A stretch of DNA of 64,000 nucleotides from Chloroflexota bacterium (GCA_022616275.1 JAKEFB010000100.1:32769-96768); one strand, 5' to 3'; shown: positions 30,374 to 39,325, counted from the stretch's first letter. Program-made: numbers and translations. The notes: generated by a model not told the origin, from the letters alone.

Positions 30374-32057
30374 TTATCAAAACCTCATTCAGCCTGTTGT
30401 CGAGCGCGCCGAGCACGACCCGGAGCACCTGAGCCTGGTCTTGATCGGCGAGGACGGCGCCCACACGCCGATCACGGCCGGCCAGTTCCATGACGGCGCA
30501 GCCCGTTGGGCGCAGGCGCTGCAATACATAGGCATTGGTCCAGGCGACATCGTCTTGCTCGTCCTGGGCCATTCCCAGAAACTGATCTTTTCCTTCTGGG
30601 GTGCGCTGTACCTGGGGGCTTTACCTTCCATTTACCCCACGCCGACTACCCGCATGGACCAGGAGTTATACGTCGGGCAGGTCCGCTCGCTGGTGGCGCA
30701 GTCGGGCATCAAGGCGGTCATCACGCCCAACGAGTTCAAGGAGTCTACCCAGGCCCTCCTGGCCGGAACTGGCTGCGCGGTTATCAGCACCGACGAGATA
30801 CCGCCGGAGGCCAGGCAAGAGGGCGGTTTCCGGCCGGCCTGGGAGAAGTTTGGCTCTGACAAGATTGCTTTCCTCCAATTTAGCAGCGGCACCACCGGCG
30901 CTAAAAAAGGCGTCCTGATCTCTCACCAGGCGATTATGAACCAGGGGCGCACCCTCAACCAGGTATTGGATTTGCAGTTGGGAGACACGGTCATAAGCTG
31001 GTTGCCACTCCACCACGACATGGGCCTGACGACCGGCTTTTTGATCCCTATCGTTACAGGCGTGAAAACGGTCCTGATGTCCCCCGTTCACTGGGTCCGC
31101 GACCCGAAGATCCTCCTTTGGGCGGTCAATGATTACAAAGGCACGCACTCCTGGATGCCCAACTTTGCCTACAACCACCTGATGCGCGCCGTCCGCCCCG
31201 GCGACATTGAGGGCGTGGACCTGAGTTCCTGGCGGCAGGTGTTGAACGGCGCCGAACCGATCCGCTACGAAACCATCCAGGCCTTCGCCGCCCGTTTCCG
31301 GCCCTACGGCCTGCGGGAAGAGGCCTTGACAACCGGTTATGGCATGGCCGAGAACACCCTGGGCATTGCCGTCAAGCCCCATGACCGGCCAATAAAGGTA
31401 GACTGGATCTCCCTCAGGGCGCTGCAGGAAGAGCGGCAGGCTGTGCCGGCCGATCCTCAGGCGCCAGGAGTTATCGCGATGGTTGCCTCAGGGACGCCGG
31501 TTCCCGGTACAGAAGTCATTGTCGTCAATGAGGCTGGCCAACGCTTGCCGGATCGCCAGGTCGGCGAAATCTGGCTGCGCGGCGACAGTCTTTTCGCCGG
31601 CTACTACCACCAGCCGGAATTGACGGCCGGCTCTTTCCGGGACAGTTGGTTCTGCACCGGCGATCTGGGCTACATGATTGACGATTGGGTCTTCGTCACC
31701 GGCCGCCAAAAAGATCTGATCATCGTCGGCGGGAAGAACATCCACCCTGAAGACGTGGAGGAAGTGGCCAACACGGTTCCCGGCGTCTACCCCGGCCGGG
31801 TCGTGGCCTTTGGCGTCTGGAATGAGCGCCAGGGCACCGAAGGGGTGGTGATCGTCTGTGAGGTCCGGCCGCCGATTACGGAAGAAGAAAAGATAGCTAT
31901 TAGCAACGAGTTGCACCGCCGGCTGGCCCAACAGATGGACATTGCCCTGGCCGACGTCCGCCTGGTCGAGAACCGCTGGATCGTCAAAAGCTCCAGCGGC
32001 AAACTGGCCCGCCCGGCTTGCCGTGAACGCTATCTACAGGAGTTCCCCGAAGCCTGA
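30360..32057 (+). CDS. Fatty-acyl-AMP ligase-type adenylate-forming enzyme
   Basis: A 565-residue ANL-superfamily enzyme. FLQFSSGTTGAKKGVLISH is the A3 P-loop. SWLPLHHDMGL is the FAAL/ACS A4 region and TGYGMAENTLG the A5 motif. TGDLGYMIDDWVFVTGRQKDLIIVGGKNIHPEDVE contains A7-A8 (quoted motifs: TGDLGY and GRQKDLIIVGGKN). The catalytic Lys is in SSSGKLARP near the C-terminus. The D-M-G-L motif and weak similarity to CoA ligases favour fatty-acyl-AMP ligases that load an ACP. The ACP overlaps it directly upstream. It probably activates an acyl group placed on the nonulosonate or on an amino sugar; that link is inference from position. Confidence 0.85.
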   Translation: MIRYNYQNLIQPVVERAEHDPEHLSLVLIGEDGAHTPITAGQFHDGAARWAQALQYIGIGPGDIVLLVLGHSQKLIFSFWGALYLGALPSIYPTPTTRMDQELYVGQVRSLVAQSGIKAVITPNEFKESTQALLAGTGCAVISTDEIPPEARQEGGFRPAWEKFGSDKIAFLQFSSGTTGAKKGVLISHQAIMNQGRTLNQVLDLQLGDTVISWLPLHHDMGLTTGFLIPIVTGVKTVLMSPVHWVRDPKILLWAVNDYKGTHSWMPNFAYNHLMRAVRPGDIEGVDLSSWRQVLNGAEPIRYETIQAFAARFRPYGLREEALTTGYGMAENTLGIAVKPHDRPIKVDWISLRALQEERQAVPADPQAPGVIAMVASGTPVPGTEVIVVNEAGQRLPDRQVGEIWLRGDSLFAGYYHQPELTAGSFRDSWFCTGDLGYMIDDWVFVTGRQKDLIIVGGKNIHPEDVEEVANTVPGVYPGRVVAFGVWNERQGTEGVVIVCEVRPPITEEEKIAISNELHRRLAQQMDIALADVRLVENRWIVKSSSGKLARPACRERYLQEFPEA

Positions 32058-32059
32058 CG

Positions 32060-32920
32060 ATGCGTACCTTAAGACAGCCTTACCAGCAGTTCCGTAAGAC
32101 GGGGCTGTATGAAAAGTGGCTCTCAGCCCGGACGCAGTGGGACGGCCGGCGCTACGACGGGCTATTTGACGGCGTGCGCTTCTTTGGCCTTTTCCTGGGC
32201 CACGGCCGCAGCAGCCACAGCCTGGTGGCGGCCCTGTACGACGCCCACCCCCAGGCCGTCATGGCCGACGAGGTGGATAGCCTGCGCTACGTGGACGCGG
32301 GCTTTAGCCGGCAACAACTCTTTACCTACATCGCCACGGCCGCTGCCAGGCACGCCCGTAAAAACCGGCAAAAGACCGGCCACAACAACAAGCCCTACGT
32401 CTACCAGGTCCCCGGCCAGTGGCAGGGCCGCTTTGAGCAACCGCTGGTCGTCGGCGAGGCCAGCCTGGCCACCGCCCGGCTGCACGACGACCCCGAATTG
32501 CTGGCCCGGCTGCGCCGGGTCGTCGCCGTGCCAGTCAGGTTCGTCCAGGTGGTCCGCAACCCTTACGACGGTATCAGCCGCATCCACTTGCTGACCGGCA
32601 TGCCCCTGGACAAGGCCATTGACCACTACTTCTGGGTCTGCCAGCGGACGGCCGGCATTCGCCAGCACATTGACCCCGGCGACCTGCTCCTGCTGCGCAA
32701 TGAAACGCTCATCCGGCAGCCGGAAACCTGCCTGGAAGAGATGTGTACCTTTTTCGGGCTGCCAGCGCCGGCCGATTATCGCCGGGCCTGCGCCGGTATT
32801 ATTTTTAAGAAACCGAACCAGGTACGTTACGCGATAAATTGGCAATCGCAACAAATTGACGCCGTCGCTGCCAAAATCGCGGCTTATGATTTTCTCGCAG
32901 GTTATTCGTATGACAATTAG
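32060..32920 (+). CDS. Sulfotransferase-family protein 4
   Basis: A 286-residue protein. FFGLFLGHGRSSHSLVAAL near residue 38 aligns with the PAPS P-loop of sulfotransferases (GHGRSSHS in place of GxxRSGTT). RFVQVVRNPYDGISRI is the 3'-phosphate-binding motif and LLLRNETLIRQPETCLEEM the conserved helix. It starts 2 nt after the acyl-AMP ligase stop and overlaps the next gene by 11 nt. Its P-loop differs most from the other four sulfotransferases, so substrate identity and even donor use are less certain. Confidence 0.65.
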   Translation: MRTLRQPYQQFRKTGLYEKWLSARTQWDGRRYDGLFDGVRFFGLFLGHGRSSHSLVAALYDAHPQAVMADEVDSLRYVDAGFSRQQLFTYIATAAARHARKNRQKTGHNNKPYVYQVPGQWQGRFEQPLVVGEASLATARLHDDPELLARLRRVVAVPVRFVQVVRNPYDGISRIHLLTGMPLDKAIDHYFWVCQRTAGIRQHIDPGDLLLLRNETLIRQPETCLEEMCTFFGLPAPADYRRACAGIIFKKPNQVRYAINWQSQQIDAVAAKIAAYDFLAGYSYDN

Positions 32921-34373
32921 CCCGAACGGCCATCGTGATCTGAACATCGTCATCCTCATCCCCCGGGGAGAAGCGGTTCGCAACGTCATTTACACCGACA
33001 CGCTGCCTGTTCTTAGCCAACGGGCGCGGTTAACCCTGCTATCCGTTATCACCGACGAGAGGTTTGTCCAGCAATCACGTGCTTACGTCGCTGACATCCG
33101 GCCCATCAAGGAAGAACCGGAACACAAAGTCGTCCGTAACTTCCGCCACCTGTTGTATGAAGCCCATTTCCGCTGGATTGACAGCGGCGTGGCCCACTAC
33201 AACCGGGAATTGAACAAGTTGAAGGCCAACACCTGGCTCAAGAAGGCTCGCCTGCTGGCCACCCAGGCCGCAGTGCGGCCGCTGGCCAACCGGCCGGCTT
33301 TAGAAACCCTCTCTAAAGTCGAGAACTACCTAACCTATCGCTACCGGACCACGGCCGAATTTGACCGCCTCTTCCGAGAACTACAGCCCGACCTGGTCTA
33401 CAACGCCTCCCACATCCACGGCGTCAACGGCGGTGGCATTGCTGTTCGCGTGGCCCGGGCCATGGGCATTCCTACGGCCGGCTTCATCTTCTCCTGGGAC
33501 AACCTGACCTCTCGCAGCCGCATTTTCGAGCCCTATGACCATTACCTGATGTGGAATGAGAGGATGCGCCAGCAATTAATCGGCCAGTACCCTTTCTTAA
33601 AGCCGGAGCAGGTCGTCGTCACCGGCACACCTCAGTTTGATTTTCACTTCAAGCCCGAATTCTGGCTTAGCCGGGAGGAGCTATGCCGGCGAATTGGCGC
33701 TGACCCTAGCCGGCCGTTTATCCTGTACACCACCGCCGTTGGCCCGTTCTTCCCCGAAGAGTACCGCACCGTCGAACTGGTCATCCGACTGCTGAAGGAG
33801 ATCGATCTACCGGAAAAGCCCCAACTGGTCGTGCGTATCTACCCCAAAGCGCCAGACCCCAAGATGTTAGAGCTGGCCCAACAAAATATTCCCGACGTTA
33901 TCTTCCCGCCCATGTTGTGGGACCTGCAATGGTTTACGCCGTCCTTTGAGGACCAGCCGATTTACACCAGCCTGCTGCGCCACTGCGCGTTGGGCATTAA
34001 CGCCGCCTCGACTGTGTCGTTGGAGTTGATGATGCACGACAAACCGGTCATTAACCTGGGCTTTGACCCACCGGGCAGCCAGTTGCCGCATGCCCTGCGC
34101 TTTAGCAAGCATATCACCTTTGACCATTACCGGCCGGTAGCCGAGAGCGGTGGCGTGATGGTTGCCTGGTCGCCCAAAGAAATGGGCGATCATTTAATTC
34201 ACGGCCTCAGCCAACCCCAGGCCGGCAGCCAGCAGCGGCAACAATTTATCCGCCAGATGTTTGGCGACACCCTGGACGGCCAGGCCGGCCGTCGCGTGGC
34301 CGAGCAACTGGTGCACCTGGCCGAAAGCAGAAAAGCCCGTGACGTTCGAGCAGCCGCCTACCAGGCCGCGTGA
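32910..34373 (+). CDS. GT-B-fold surface carbohydrate biosynthesis protein
   Basis: A protein of about 487 residues with two Rossmann-like halves. The first includes NIVILIPRGEAVRNVIYTD and VYNASHIHGVNGGGIAVRVA. The second includes VVTGTPQFDFHFKPEFW, FILYTTAVGPFFPEEY and GINAASTVSLELMMHDKPVINLGFD (the last resembles the donor-binding helix of CDP-glycerol transferases and UDP-GlcNAc 2-epimerase-fold proteins). I infer a glycosyl- or polyol-phosphate transferase, but no diagnostic catalytic motif is unambiguous. ATG 32910 overlaps the upstream stop by 11 nt. It probably works with the acyltransferase that follows. Confidence 0.6.
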   Translation: MTISPNGHRDLNIVILIPRGEAVRNVIYTDTLPVLSQRARLTLLSVITDERFVQQSRAYVADIRPIKEEPEHKVVRNFRHLLYEAHFRWIDSGVAHYNRELNKLKANTWLKKARLLATQAAVRPLANRPALETLSKVENYLTYRYRTTAEFDRLFRELQPDLVYNASHIHGVNGGGIAVRVARAMGIPTAGFIFSWDNLTSRSRIFEPYDHYLMWNERMRQQLIGQYPFLKPEQVVVTGTPQFDFHFKPEFWLSREELCRRIGADPSRPFILYTTAVGPFFPEEYRTVELVIRLLKEIDLPEKPQLVVRIYPKAPDPKMLELAQQNIPDVIFPPMLWDLQWFTPSFEDQPIYTSLLRHCALGINAASTVSLELMMHDKPVINLGFDPPGSQLPHALRFSKHITFDHYRPVAESGGVMVAWSPKEMGDHLIHGLSQPQAGSQQRQQFIRQMFGDTLDGQAGRRVAEQLVHLAESRKARDVRAAAYQAA

Positions 34374-35010
34374 TCCTCGCGTCGAACAATGGATCCAGCT
34401 CGCCGCTGGCCCTCCCAGCGTCGTCCGGGCTGAAAACCCGTCCACGGCCAGGCGGCTACGTTACTGGTGGTGGGGCATGCGCCAGGGAATGGTCCTCTAT
34501 TTCTACAACCACGTCGTCGCCCGGATTCCCTCCCACGCCATCCGCCTTTTCTTCTATCGCCGCCTGGGGGACATCGGCCGGCAAAGCAGCATCTTGATGG
34601 GCCTGACGCTCTTCCATCCCGGCAAGATCATCATTGGCGACAACTCGGTCGTCAACATGGGCTGCGTGCTGGACAGCCGGGCCGGTATTTACATCGGCAA
34701 CAACGTCAGTATTAGCCCCTTCGTCCACATCTGGGCCGGTGGGCACGACATTGACAGCAAAAACTTCATGTCCCACGGCGGTGCGACCATTATCGAAGAT
34801 TACGCCTGGGTCGGCTCCCGCGTCACCATTCTCGGCGGCGCTACCGGCCCCTGCCTGACGCTGGGCGAAGGCTGCGTCGTCTCGGCCGGCTCCGTCGTCG
34901 TCCGCGACGTGGAGCCCTACACCGTCGTCGCCGGCAATCCGGCCCGCAAAATCGCCGTCCGCAACCGCGACGTGGACTACAAGCTCAACTACTTCCCGCC
35001 CTTCCGCTGA
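34339..35010 (+). CDS. Hexapeptide-repeat (left-handed beta-helix) acyltransferase
   Basis: A roughly 223-residue O-acetyltransferase-like protein. After a basic, partly hydrophobic N-terminus (WWWGMRQGMVLYFYNHV), hexapeptide repeats run through KIIIGDNSVVNMGCVLDS, AGIYIGNNVSISPFVHI and TIIEDYAWVGSRVTIL. The catalytic His is likely in WAGGHDIDS. The ending GNPARKIAVR is typical of the LbH acetyltransferase family. It probably O-acetylates a sugar of the exported glycan. GTG 34339 is my start (35-nt overlap with the previous gene); the longer frame upstream has no similarity to the family. Confidence 0.82.
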   Translation: MTFEQPPTRPRDPRVEQWIQLAAGPPSVVRAENPSTARRLRYWWWGMRQGMVLYFYNHVVARIPSHAIRLFFYRRLGDIGRQSSILMGLTLFHPGKIIIGDNSVVNMGCVLDSRAGIYIGNNVSISPFVHIWAGGHDIDSKNFMSHGGATIIEDYAWVGSRVTILGGATGPCLTLGEGCVVSAGSVVVRDVEPYTVVAGNPARKIAVRNRDVDYKLNYFPPFR

Positions 35011-35067
35011 AGTTTGGCCTTAGAGAGCGCCCTGTTGGCCGATGAACAACTGCTGAGGAAATGAATC

Positions 35068-36453
35068 ATGTTATTTGTAGCTAATTTGCGGCCGCAAAGC
35101 ATCGAGTCGTTTTCGGCCCGCGATACTCGTCCGCAGGCCTGGCTGTTGTCCAGCCACCGTCTGTCCAGATCGACATTGCGCTATGCCCTTGCTGTTCGCG
35201 AGCAAGGGCAAATCCTCTTTGCTGATAATGGAACTAAAATAATCATCGAGGAGACTCTGGACCAGTTCAGTAAAGCGGCTGAATCCCTTAACCAAGAAGT
35301 GCGTAAGCTGAGACGAGCACTAGGTCGCACGCCACGTGGTAAGCAGGTGCCTCCAGCTCTACGAAAGCGCGCCTCAGACCTGGCTAACCAAGTTCTGGCT
35401 GTTAGCGAAGCGAGGTCAGATGCTATTGATTGGGAGGAACTACTATCCCTGCAGTTGTCAATGCGGCCGACGCACCTTATCGCGCAAGAGGATTTTGGCA
35501 CAGCCTGCCTGATTGGCCTGGGTCTGGAACGAGAGATCACAGGTTGGCCTATTTCGGCGTTCGTTAAGCGGAACCGGCGTAGTCTGCAACTGTGGCAACG
35601 TGTGGTCGAACATCCTGACTGTCGTGATGTCAATGTTTATGCTGTCTTAAGCGCCATGGATTACAATACTGCACGTGCCGCCGGGGAACTGGCGGCACGC
35701 ACTGGCGTTACACATGTCGCTTTGGGTACGGCATCCATCACGCTGGACCGTTATTCGACAGATTTTTACGTGAAGGGGTACAGTTCATTTCGGCTCAATG
35801 ACCCGGCTCCTCGTCGCTATGTGCGATTTGCACAGATTGCCCTTGGTATCGCCGACGGTTATCGTCTTGCGAACAAGCGCCTGGAAGCCTTTCATGCCCT
35901 GGGCCTGGGTGCGCCCACATTTTTCCCGTTATTGGCAGCGGCGACGGATGGCCAGACGACACTAACCGTGGATGCTACGAGCCCAATCCATGACGCGGTA
36001 CGGGATAGAGTTATGTATAACCCTGTCGAGAACGGGAACCGTGAAAATCTACGCCAAATTACAAGCGCAATTGTGCGCGGCAAAGATTGGCCCTTTCTTT
36101 GCCCATTTTGCCAATCGTTTCGTCAGAAATATGGTCACCAGCCCGATATGGCCCAGGCATCTTGGGTAGCCCAAGGCCAGCCTACCATCACAAATGAACT
36201 GCTACAAGGGGGTATGCCCTTGGCAGACGCGCTTCCATTATTTGCAGATTTGTCCCCACCCGTCTCAAGAGACGCCGAGCACACACACATAGCACATAAT
36301 CACTGGGTCGTGAGCAAATTGGCAGAGAGCGTACCTGACGGACCGAATAGGAAAAAATGGGCAGAGGCCCAGATCGGACAACTACTAGATTATGAATCCT
36401 TGACAACATCTCGTGGACTGCAGGCGGCCAGGAGCATCCTTTTTGAGTACTAA
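35068..36453 (+). CDS. tRNA-guanine transglycosylase-like (TGT/DpdA-like) protein
   Basis: A 461-residue protein with the layout of the TGT family TIM barrel. ILFADNGTKII (D53) sits at the place of the TGT DSGGFQ base-binding loop. YAVLSAMDYNTARAAGELAA then VALGTASI match the Q-G-G/L-R...IGGL region. FHALGLGAPTFFPLL followed by LTVDATSP (D302) match the G-x-G-x-P and nucleophile Asp loop. CPFC (C345, C348) plus HTHIAHNHW (H405-H412) match the zinc site and HN of TGT. Family members exchange guanine for a 7-deazaguanine in tRNA, or in DNA for DpdA. It starts an AT-richer block and has a TGAGGAAA ribosome site. No 7-deazaguanine synthesis gene is in the window. Confidence 0.65.
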   Translation: MLFVANLRPQSIESFSARDTRPQAWLLSSHRLSRSTLRYALAVREQGQILFADNGTKIIIEETLDQFSKAAESLNQEVRKLRRALGRTPRGKQVPPALRKRASDLANQVLAVSEARSDAIDWEELLSLQLSMRPTHLIAQEDFGTACLIGLGLEREITGWPISAFVKRNRRSLQLWQRVVEHPDCRDVNVYAVLSAMDYNTARAAGELAARTGVTHVALGTASITLDRYSTDFYVKGYSSFRLNDPAPRRYVRFAQIALGIADGYRLANKRLEAFHALGLGAPTFFPLLAAATDGQTTLTVDATSPIHDAVRDRVMYNPVENGNRENLRQITSAIVRGKDWPFLCPFCQSFRQKYGHQPDMAQASWVAQGQPTITNELLQGGMPLADALPLFADLSPPVSRDAEHTHIAHNHWVVSKLAESVPDGPNRKKWAEAQIGQLLDYESLTTSRGLQAARSILFEY

Positions 36454-36523
36454 CTTTACAGTACCTATTTGTCTTGGTACGTTAGGACCATGTTCATGAA
36501 TAAACTAAAGGAGAATCTGTGCT

Positions 36524-37936
36524 ATGGAAGTGATCAATATCTTAGACTTACACGAGGATCTTGCTGCCGGGCAGCGTGCGGCGAAGTTATATCGGGAACT
36601 TGAGCAATTAACGCTTGAAGAGTTGCGCAAGCACAGTGACCAGGTATTTAGTCAACAAGAGCTTTATTTTACGGCACTTTCCGGTGAATATTCAGAGCAG
36701 TTGGTGGCTCTACGCCAACTTATTGCCAGTAGCGACGCACTCTTGAACGTGCATGACCTGGTTTCTACTGTCAATAGCCTTCGCTCTCGCGTTAACGCGC
36801 ATGAGCCATCCATCGTGAATGCTCTGAAAAGAATAGCCGATCTTGCCCGGGTTGAACTCGCGGAACAGCTAATCCTGCCGGAACTCAGAGAGGTATTCAC
36901 CAAAGCGCGTAACTCCCGGTTGGATGCAGAGGAGTTAGCACGATCGATGCTAAGTCTGCCCATCCAAGAGCTGGGAACAATGCCCAAAACTATGCTTGAG
37001 GGCACTTCGCAGACTCGTCTCTGGGGACTTCACACCCTACTGTTAACCGAGTTGGTGGTTGCGGAGCCCAGGGCTGACCTGCTGGACTACGGACAGTTGA
37101 AAGCGATACAGGCCGAATCGGCTCGACGCATGCGTACATTCAGAGATCGGGTGCGCCAGGGTGCCGGGATGCTTAACGATAATATCGCTACCCCAGATGA
37201 CATCATGACACTTTGGGGAGCCCTGTTTGACCTGGAATCCTGGCTTCTGGAAACGGGTTTCGCCGATGTGGCGCGGGCCAGCGCGGCTGCCACCTATCAG
37301 GTTCAGAACGGAGCCAGCGATGCAGAACGTTGGGCACGAACGGCCGGTCAAGCGTATGAAGCTATCAGAACTGCTCTGGCGCTAGACGCAGGTACGCGTC
37401 AGGTTCTTATTGCCTACGCGCTCCACGACGAAGACACCTTATCTAACTTTGCCGCCAGTAGCCATCTTCGTTTAGGACCTGCGACCCTGGATCTGAAGCG
37501 CTCATCGCTGGCACAGGTGTCGCAGGTTGAGGAAGGTACCCTGGTCGAAATTGATGCCGTTGTCCAGGATGCAGATTACGTGGCTGGTGGACCAAGACCA
37601 AGAACACTACTTATTCTTGGTAAACCAACAGCCACGCAAGTGACCGCGCGACTGCCTTTCACCTCGGCCGACTCTTTCGGCATCATCCCTGGTATCTGGG
37701 TTCAAGTGCGTGGTACAGCCTATCCCAATGGTAAAGGTTCGGTCAAAGGTCCTCTAGTTGAAGTGCGCCGCATCCGTCGCGGCGCGGTAGCCAACGAAAG
37801 CTTTACTGACTGGCTCATATGGGCAGGGCGGGACATGTTTGAATACCGTCCTGGGGAATTGGACATAATTGGCGGCCGCCTGGCTGGCACCAGAGAGACG
37901 CTGAACGAATCCAGCGCGCGCCTACTACTGCAATAG
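36524..37936 (+). CDS. Large helical protein with probable OB-fold domain, partner of TGT-like gene
   Basis: A 470-residue protein I do not recognise. Residues 1-330 are almost entirely helical, with coiled-coil-like stretches (LYRELEQLTLEELRKHSDQ; SLRSRVNAHEPSIVNALKRI). Residues about 336-420 look like an OB-fold: EGTLVEIDAVVQDADY, PRTLLILGKP, GIWVQVRGTAYPNGKGS, PLVEVRRI. OB-folds commonly bind single-stranded nucleic acid, which would suit a partner of a TGT-like enzyme. It has an AAAGGAG ribosome site and lies 70 nt after that gene with the same AT-rich composition. Nothing else fixes its role. Confidence 0.55.
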   Translation: MEVINILDLHEDLAAGQRAAKLYRELEQLTLEELRKHSDQVFSQQELYFTALSGEYSEQLVALRQLIASSDALLNVHDLVSTVNSLRSRVNAHEPSIVNALKRIADLARVELAEQLILPELREVFTKARNSRLDAEELARSMLSLPIQELGTMPKTMLEGTSQTRLWGLHTLLLTELVVAEPRADLLDYGQLKAIQAESARRMRTFRDRVRQGAGMLNDNIATPDDIMTLWGALFDLESWLLETGFADVARASAAATYQVQNGASDAERWARTAGQAYEAIRTALALDAGTRQVLIAYALHDEDTLSNFAASSHLRLGPATLDLKRSSLAQVSQVEEGTLVEIDAVVQDADYVAGGPRPRTLLILGKPTATQVTARLPFTSADSFGIIPGIWVQVRGTAYPNGKGSVKGPLVEVRRIRRGAVANESFTDWLIWAGRDMFEYRPGELDIIGGRLAGTRETLNESSARLLLQ

Positions 37937-37947
37937 GAGAGAAACTA

Positions 37948-38157
37948 ATGGCTAACGCGATTCCACCACAATGTGAAGATATTTGTGATGATGCGGATAG
38001 GGCAAGGGAAATATATGATCAGCGCTGGAAGGATTATTTTGAGGCGCGGCAAGCCTGGGAAGAAGAAAAAAGCGTTTGGGATGAGAGCACCTTCGGCGAC
38101 GCAGGTACCGTTCTAGCCACCATTGCGGCGTGCGCCACGATTACACTTGGGTGGTGA
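37948..38157 (+). CDS. First half of a split helical-hairpin membrane protein (ends at in-frame TGA)
   Basis: Sixty-nine codons from ATG 37948, with GGAG 10 nt upstream. It has a CEDIC motif near the N-terminus, a long charged helix (DDADRAREIYDQRWKDYFEA) and then a hydrophobic helix (GTVLATIAACATITLGW) that stops at TGA 38155-38157. The frame continues open for another 65 codons with a mirror-image arrangement (see next entry), so the two parts look like one gene. It follows the OB-fold gene by 11 nt. Confidence 0.6.
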   Translation: MANAIPPQCEDICDDADRAREIYDQRWKDYFEARQAWEEEKSVWDESTFGDAGTVLATIAACATITLGW

Positions 38158-38352
38158 CTGTTAGCAGTGGCCGGCGGTGCGCTGGTCGTCACTAGCCTCG
38201 AGATAGATCGTTTTAGGGAGATTGCAGCCGCCAAGGCGGCGCTGGATAAGGCACAACGTGAATTAGATCAGGCTTATAATGATTTTTATAATAAGTTAGG
38301 CCGCTGCATCAGATGCAAATCTCATTACGCGCAGAAAGGGGCGAAGAAATAA
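38158..38352 (+). pseudogene. Second half of the split helical-hairpin protein (same frame after TGA)
   Basis: In the same reading frame as the preceding 69 codons. It continues with a hydrophobic stretch (LLAVAGGALVVTSL), then a charged helix (EIDRFREIAAAKAALDKAQ) and ends with CIRC and a basic tail. CEDIC and CIRC would lie together at the base of an antiparallel helical hairpin, with the hydrophobic tip crossing the TGA. Either a nonsense mutation split the gene, the UGA is read through (context TGG-TGA-C), or translation restarts at GTG 38167. Confidence 0.5.
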
Positions 38353-38404
38353 AATTCTCCTTCAAGAACCTGTCAAGTCAAATGATGATGTTACCGAAGG
38401 GGGG

Positions 38405-39325
38405 TTGACCACCCCCATCATCTACCTCGTCTCGCCGCCCTATTCCGGCTCAACCCTGCTGGCCTTGCTGCTGGCGACTCACCCCGACGTCGCCACCATT
38501 GGCGAGCGGGGCCATTTTTACCGCAAGATCATGGCCTCGCCGGTGGTTGGATCGCCTTACTGCTCCTGCGGCCGGCTCTTTGCCGGGTGCGATTTCTGGC
38601 AGACAATCAAGGCGGCTGTGGCTCGCGAGGTAGACGCCCGCTGGCTGCAACTCCCTTTCTCTACCTTCCAGCTCATCAATAGACCTCGCCGCCTGCGCCA
38701 CCTGGTAGACCAACTCTGCCTGCGCTACGCGCTGGCGGACAAAACAGACCGGTTGCCCTTTCCGCTCAAGAGGCGTTACCAGGCTGCCCAATACGCCAAC
38801 GCCGCCCTCATCCGGGCCGTACTGGCCACCCGTGGCGCTCGTGTCTTCCTGGACTCCTCCAAGGTGGTCGAGCACGCCGTTTACCTGGACCGCACAACGG
38901 GCTTCCAGGTCCGGGCCATTCACCTGGTCCGCGACGGCCGGGCCCAGGTCCATTCCACCCTCAGTCACCATCCCGAGCGGGACGCGGCCAGCGCCGGCCG
39001 CCAGTGGATGGCACTGGTTCATCAGCAGGCGGCCATCCTCGACCAGGCTCGCATTCCCTACCTGACGGTCAAGTACGAGACCCTTTGCGCCGCTCCCCAG
39101 GAGACGCTGGCGTCGATCTGTGACTTTTGCGATCTGGACCCCGACCGGGTCTCACTCCATTTCCGCCAGGTCGAGCAACACTTAATGGGCAACCCTATGC
39201 GCCTGGAAAGCTCGCAGGAGATCGTAGATAAACAATCCTGGCGTAGCGAGATGACCCCGGCCGACCTGCGTCTTTTTGACCAGGTAGCGGGAGAGTACAA
39301 CCGGTCGCTAGGCTATGGGGCTTAA
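38405..39325 (+). CDS. Sulfotransferase-family protein 5
   Basis: A 306-residue sulfotransferase-like protein. YLVSPPYSGSTLLALLLATHP is the PAPS-binding P-loop region (core SPPYSGSTLL). RAIHLVRDGRAQVHS is the 3'-phosphate site and TVKYETLCAAPQETL the conserved C-terminal strand. CSCGRLFAGCDFW is a Cys-rich insertion often seen in this subgroup. The start codon is TTG 38405, with a G-rich site just upstream. It marks the return to GC-rich polysaccharide genes after the AT-richer TGT-like island. Confidence 0.82.
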   Translation: MTTPIIYLVSPPYSGSTLLALLLATHPDVATIGERGHFYRKIMASPVVGSPYCSCGRLFAGCDFWQTIKAAVAREVDARWLQLPFSTFQLINRPRRLRHLVDQLCLRYALADKTDRLPFPLKRRYQAAQYANAALIRAVLATRGARVFLDSSKVVEHAVYLDRTTGFQVRAIHLVRDGRAQVHSTLSHHPERDAASAGRQWMALVHQQAAILDQARIPYLTVKYETLCAAPQETLASICDFCDLDPDRVSLHFRQVEQHLMGNPMRLESSQEIVDKQSWRSEMTPADLRLFDQVAGEYNRSLGYGA

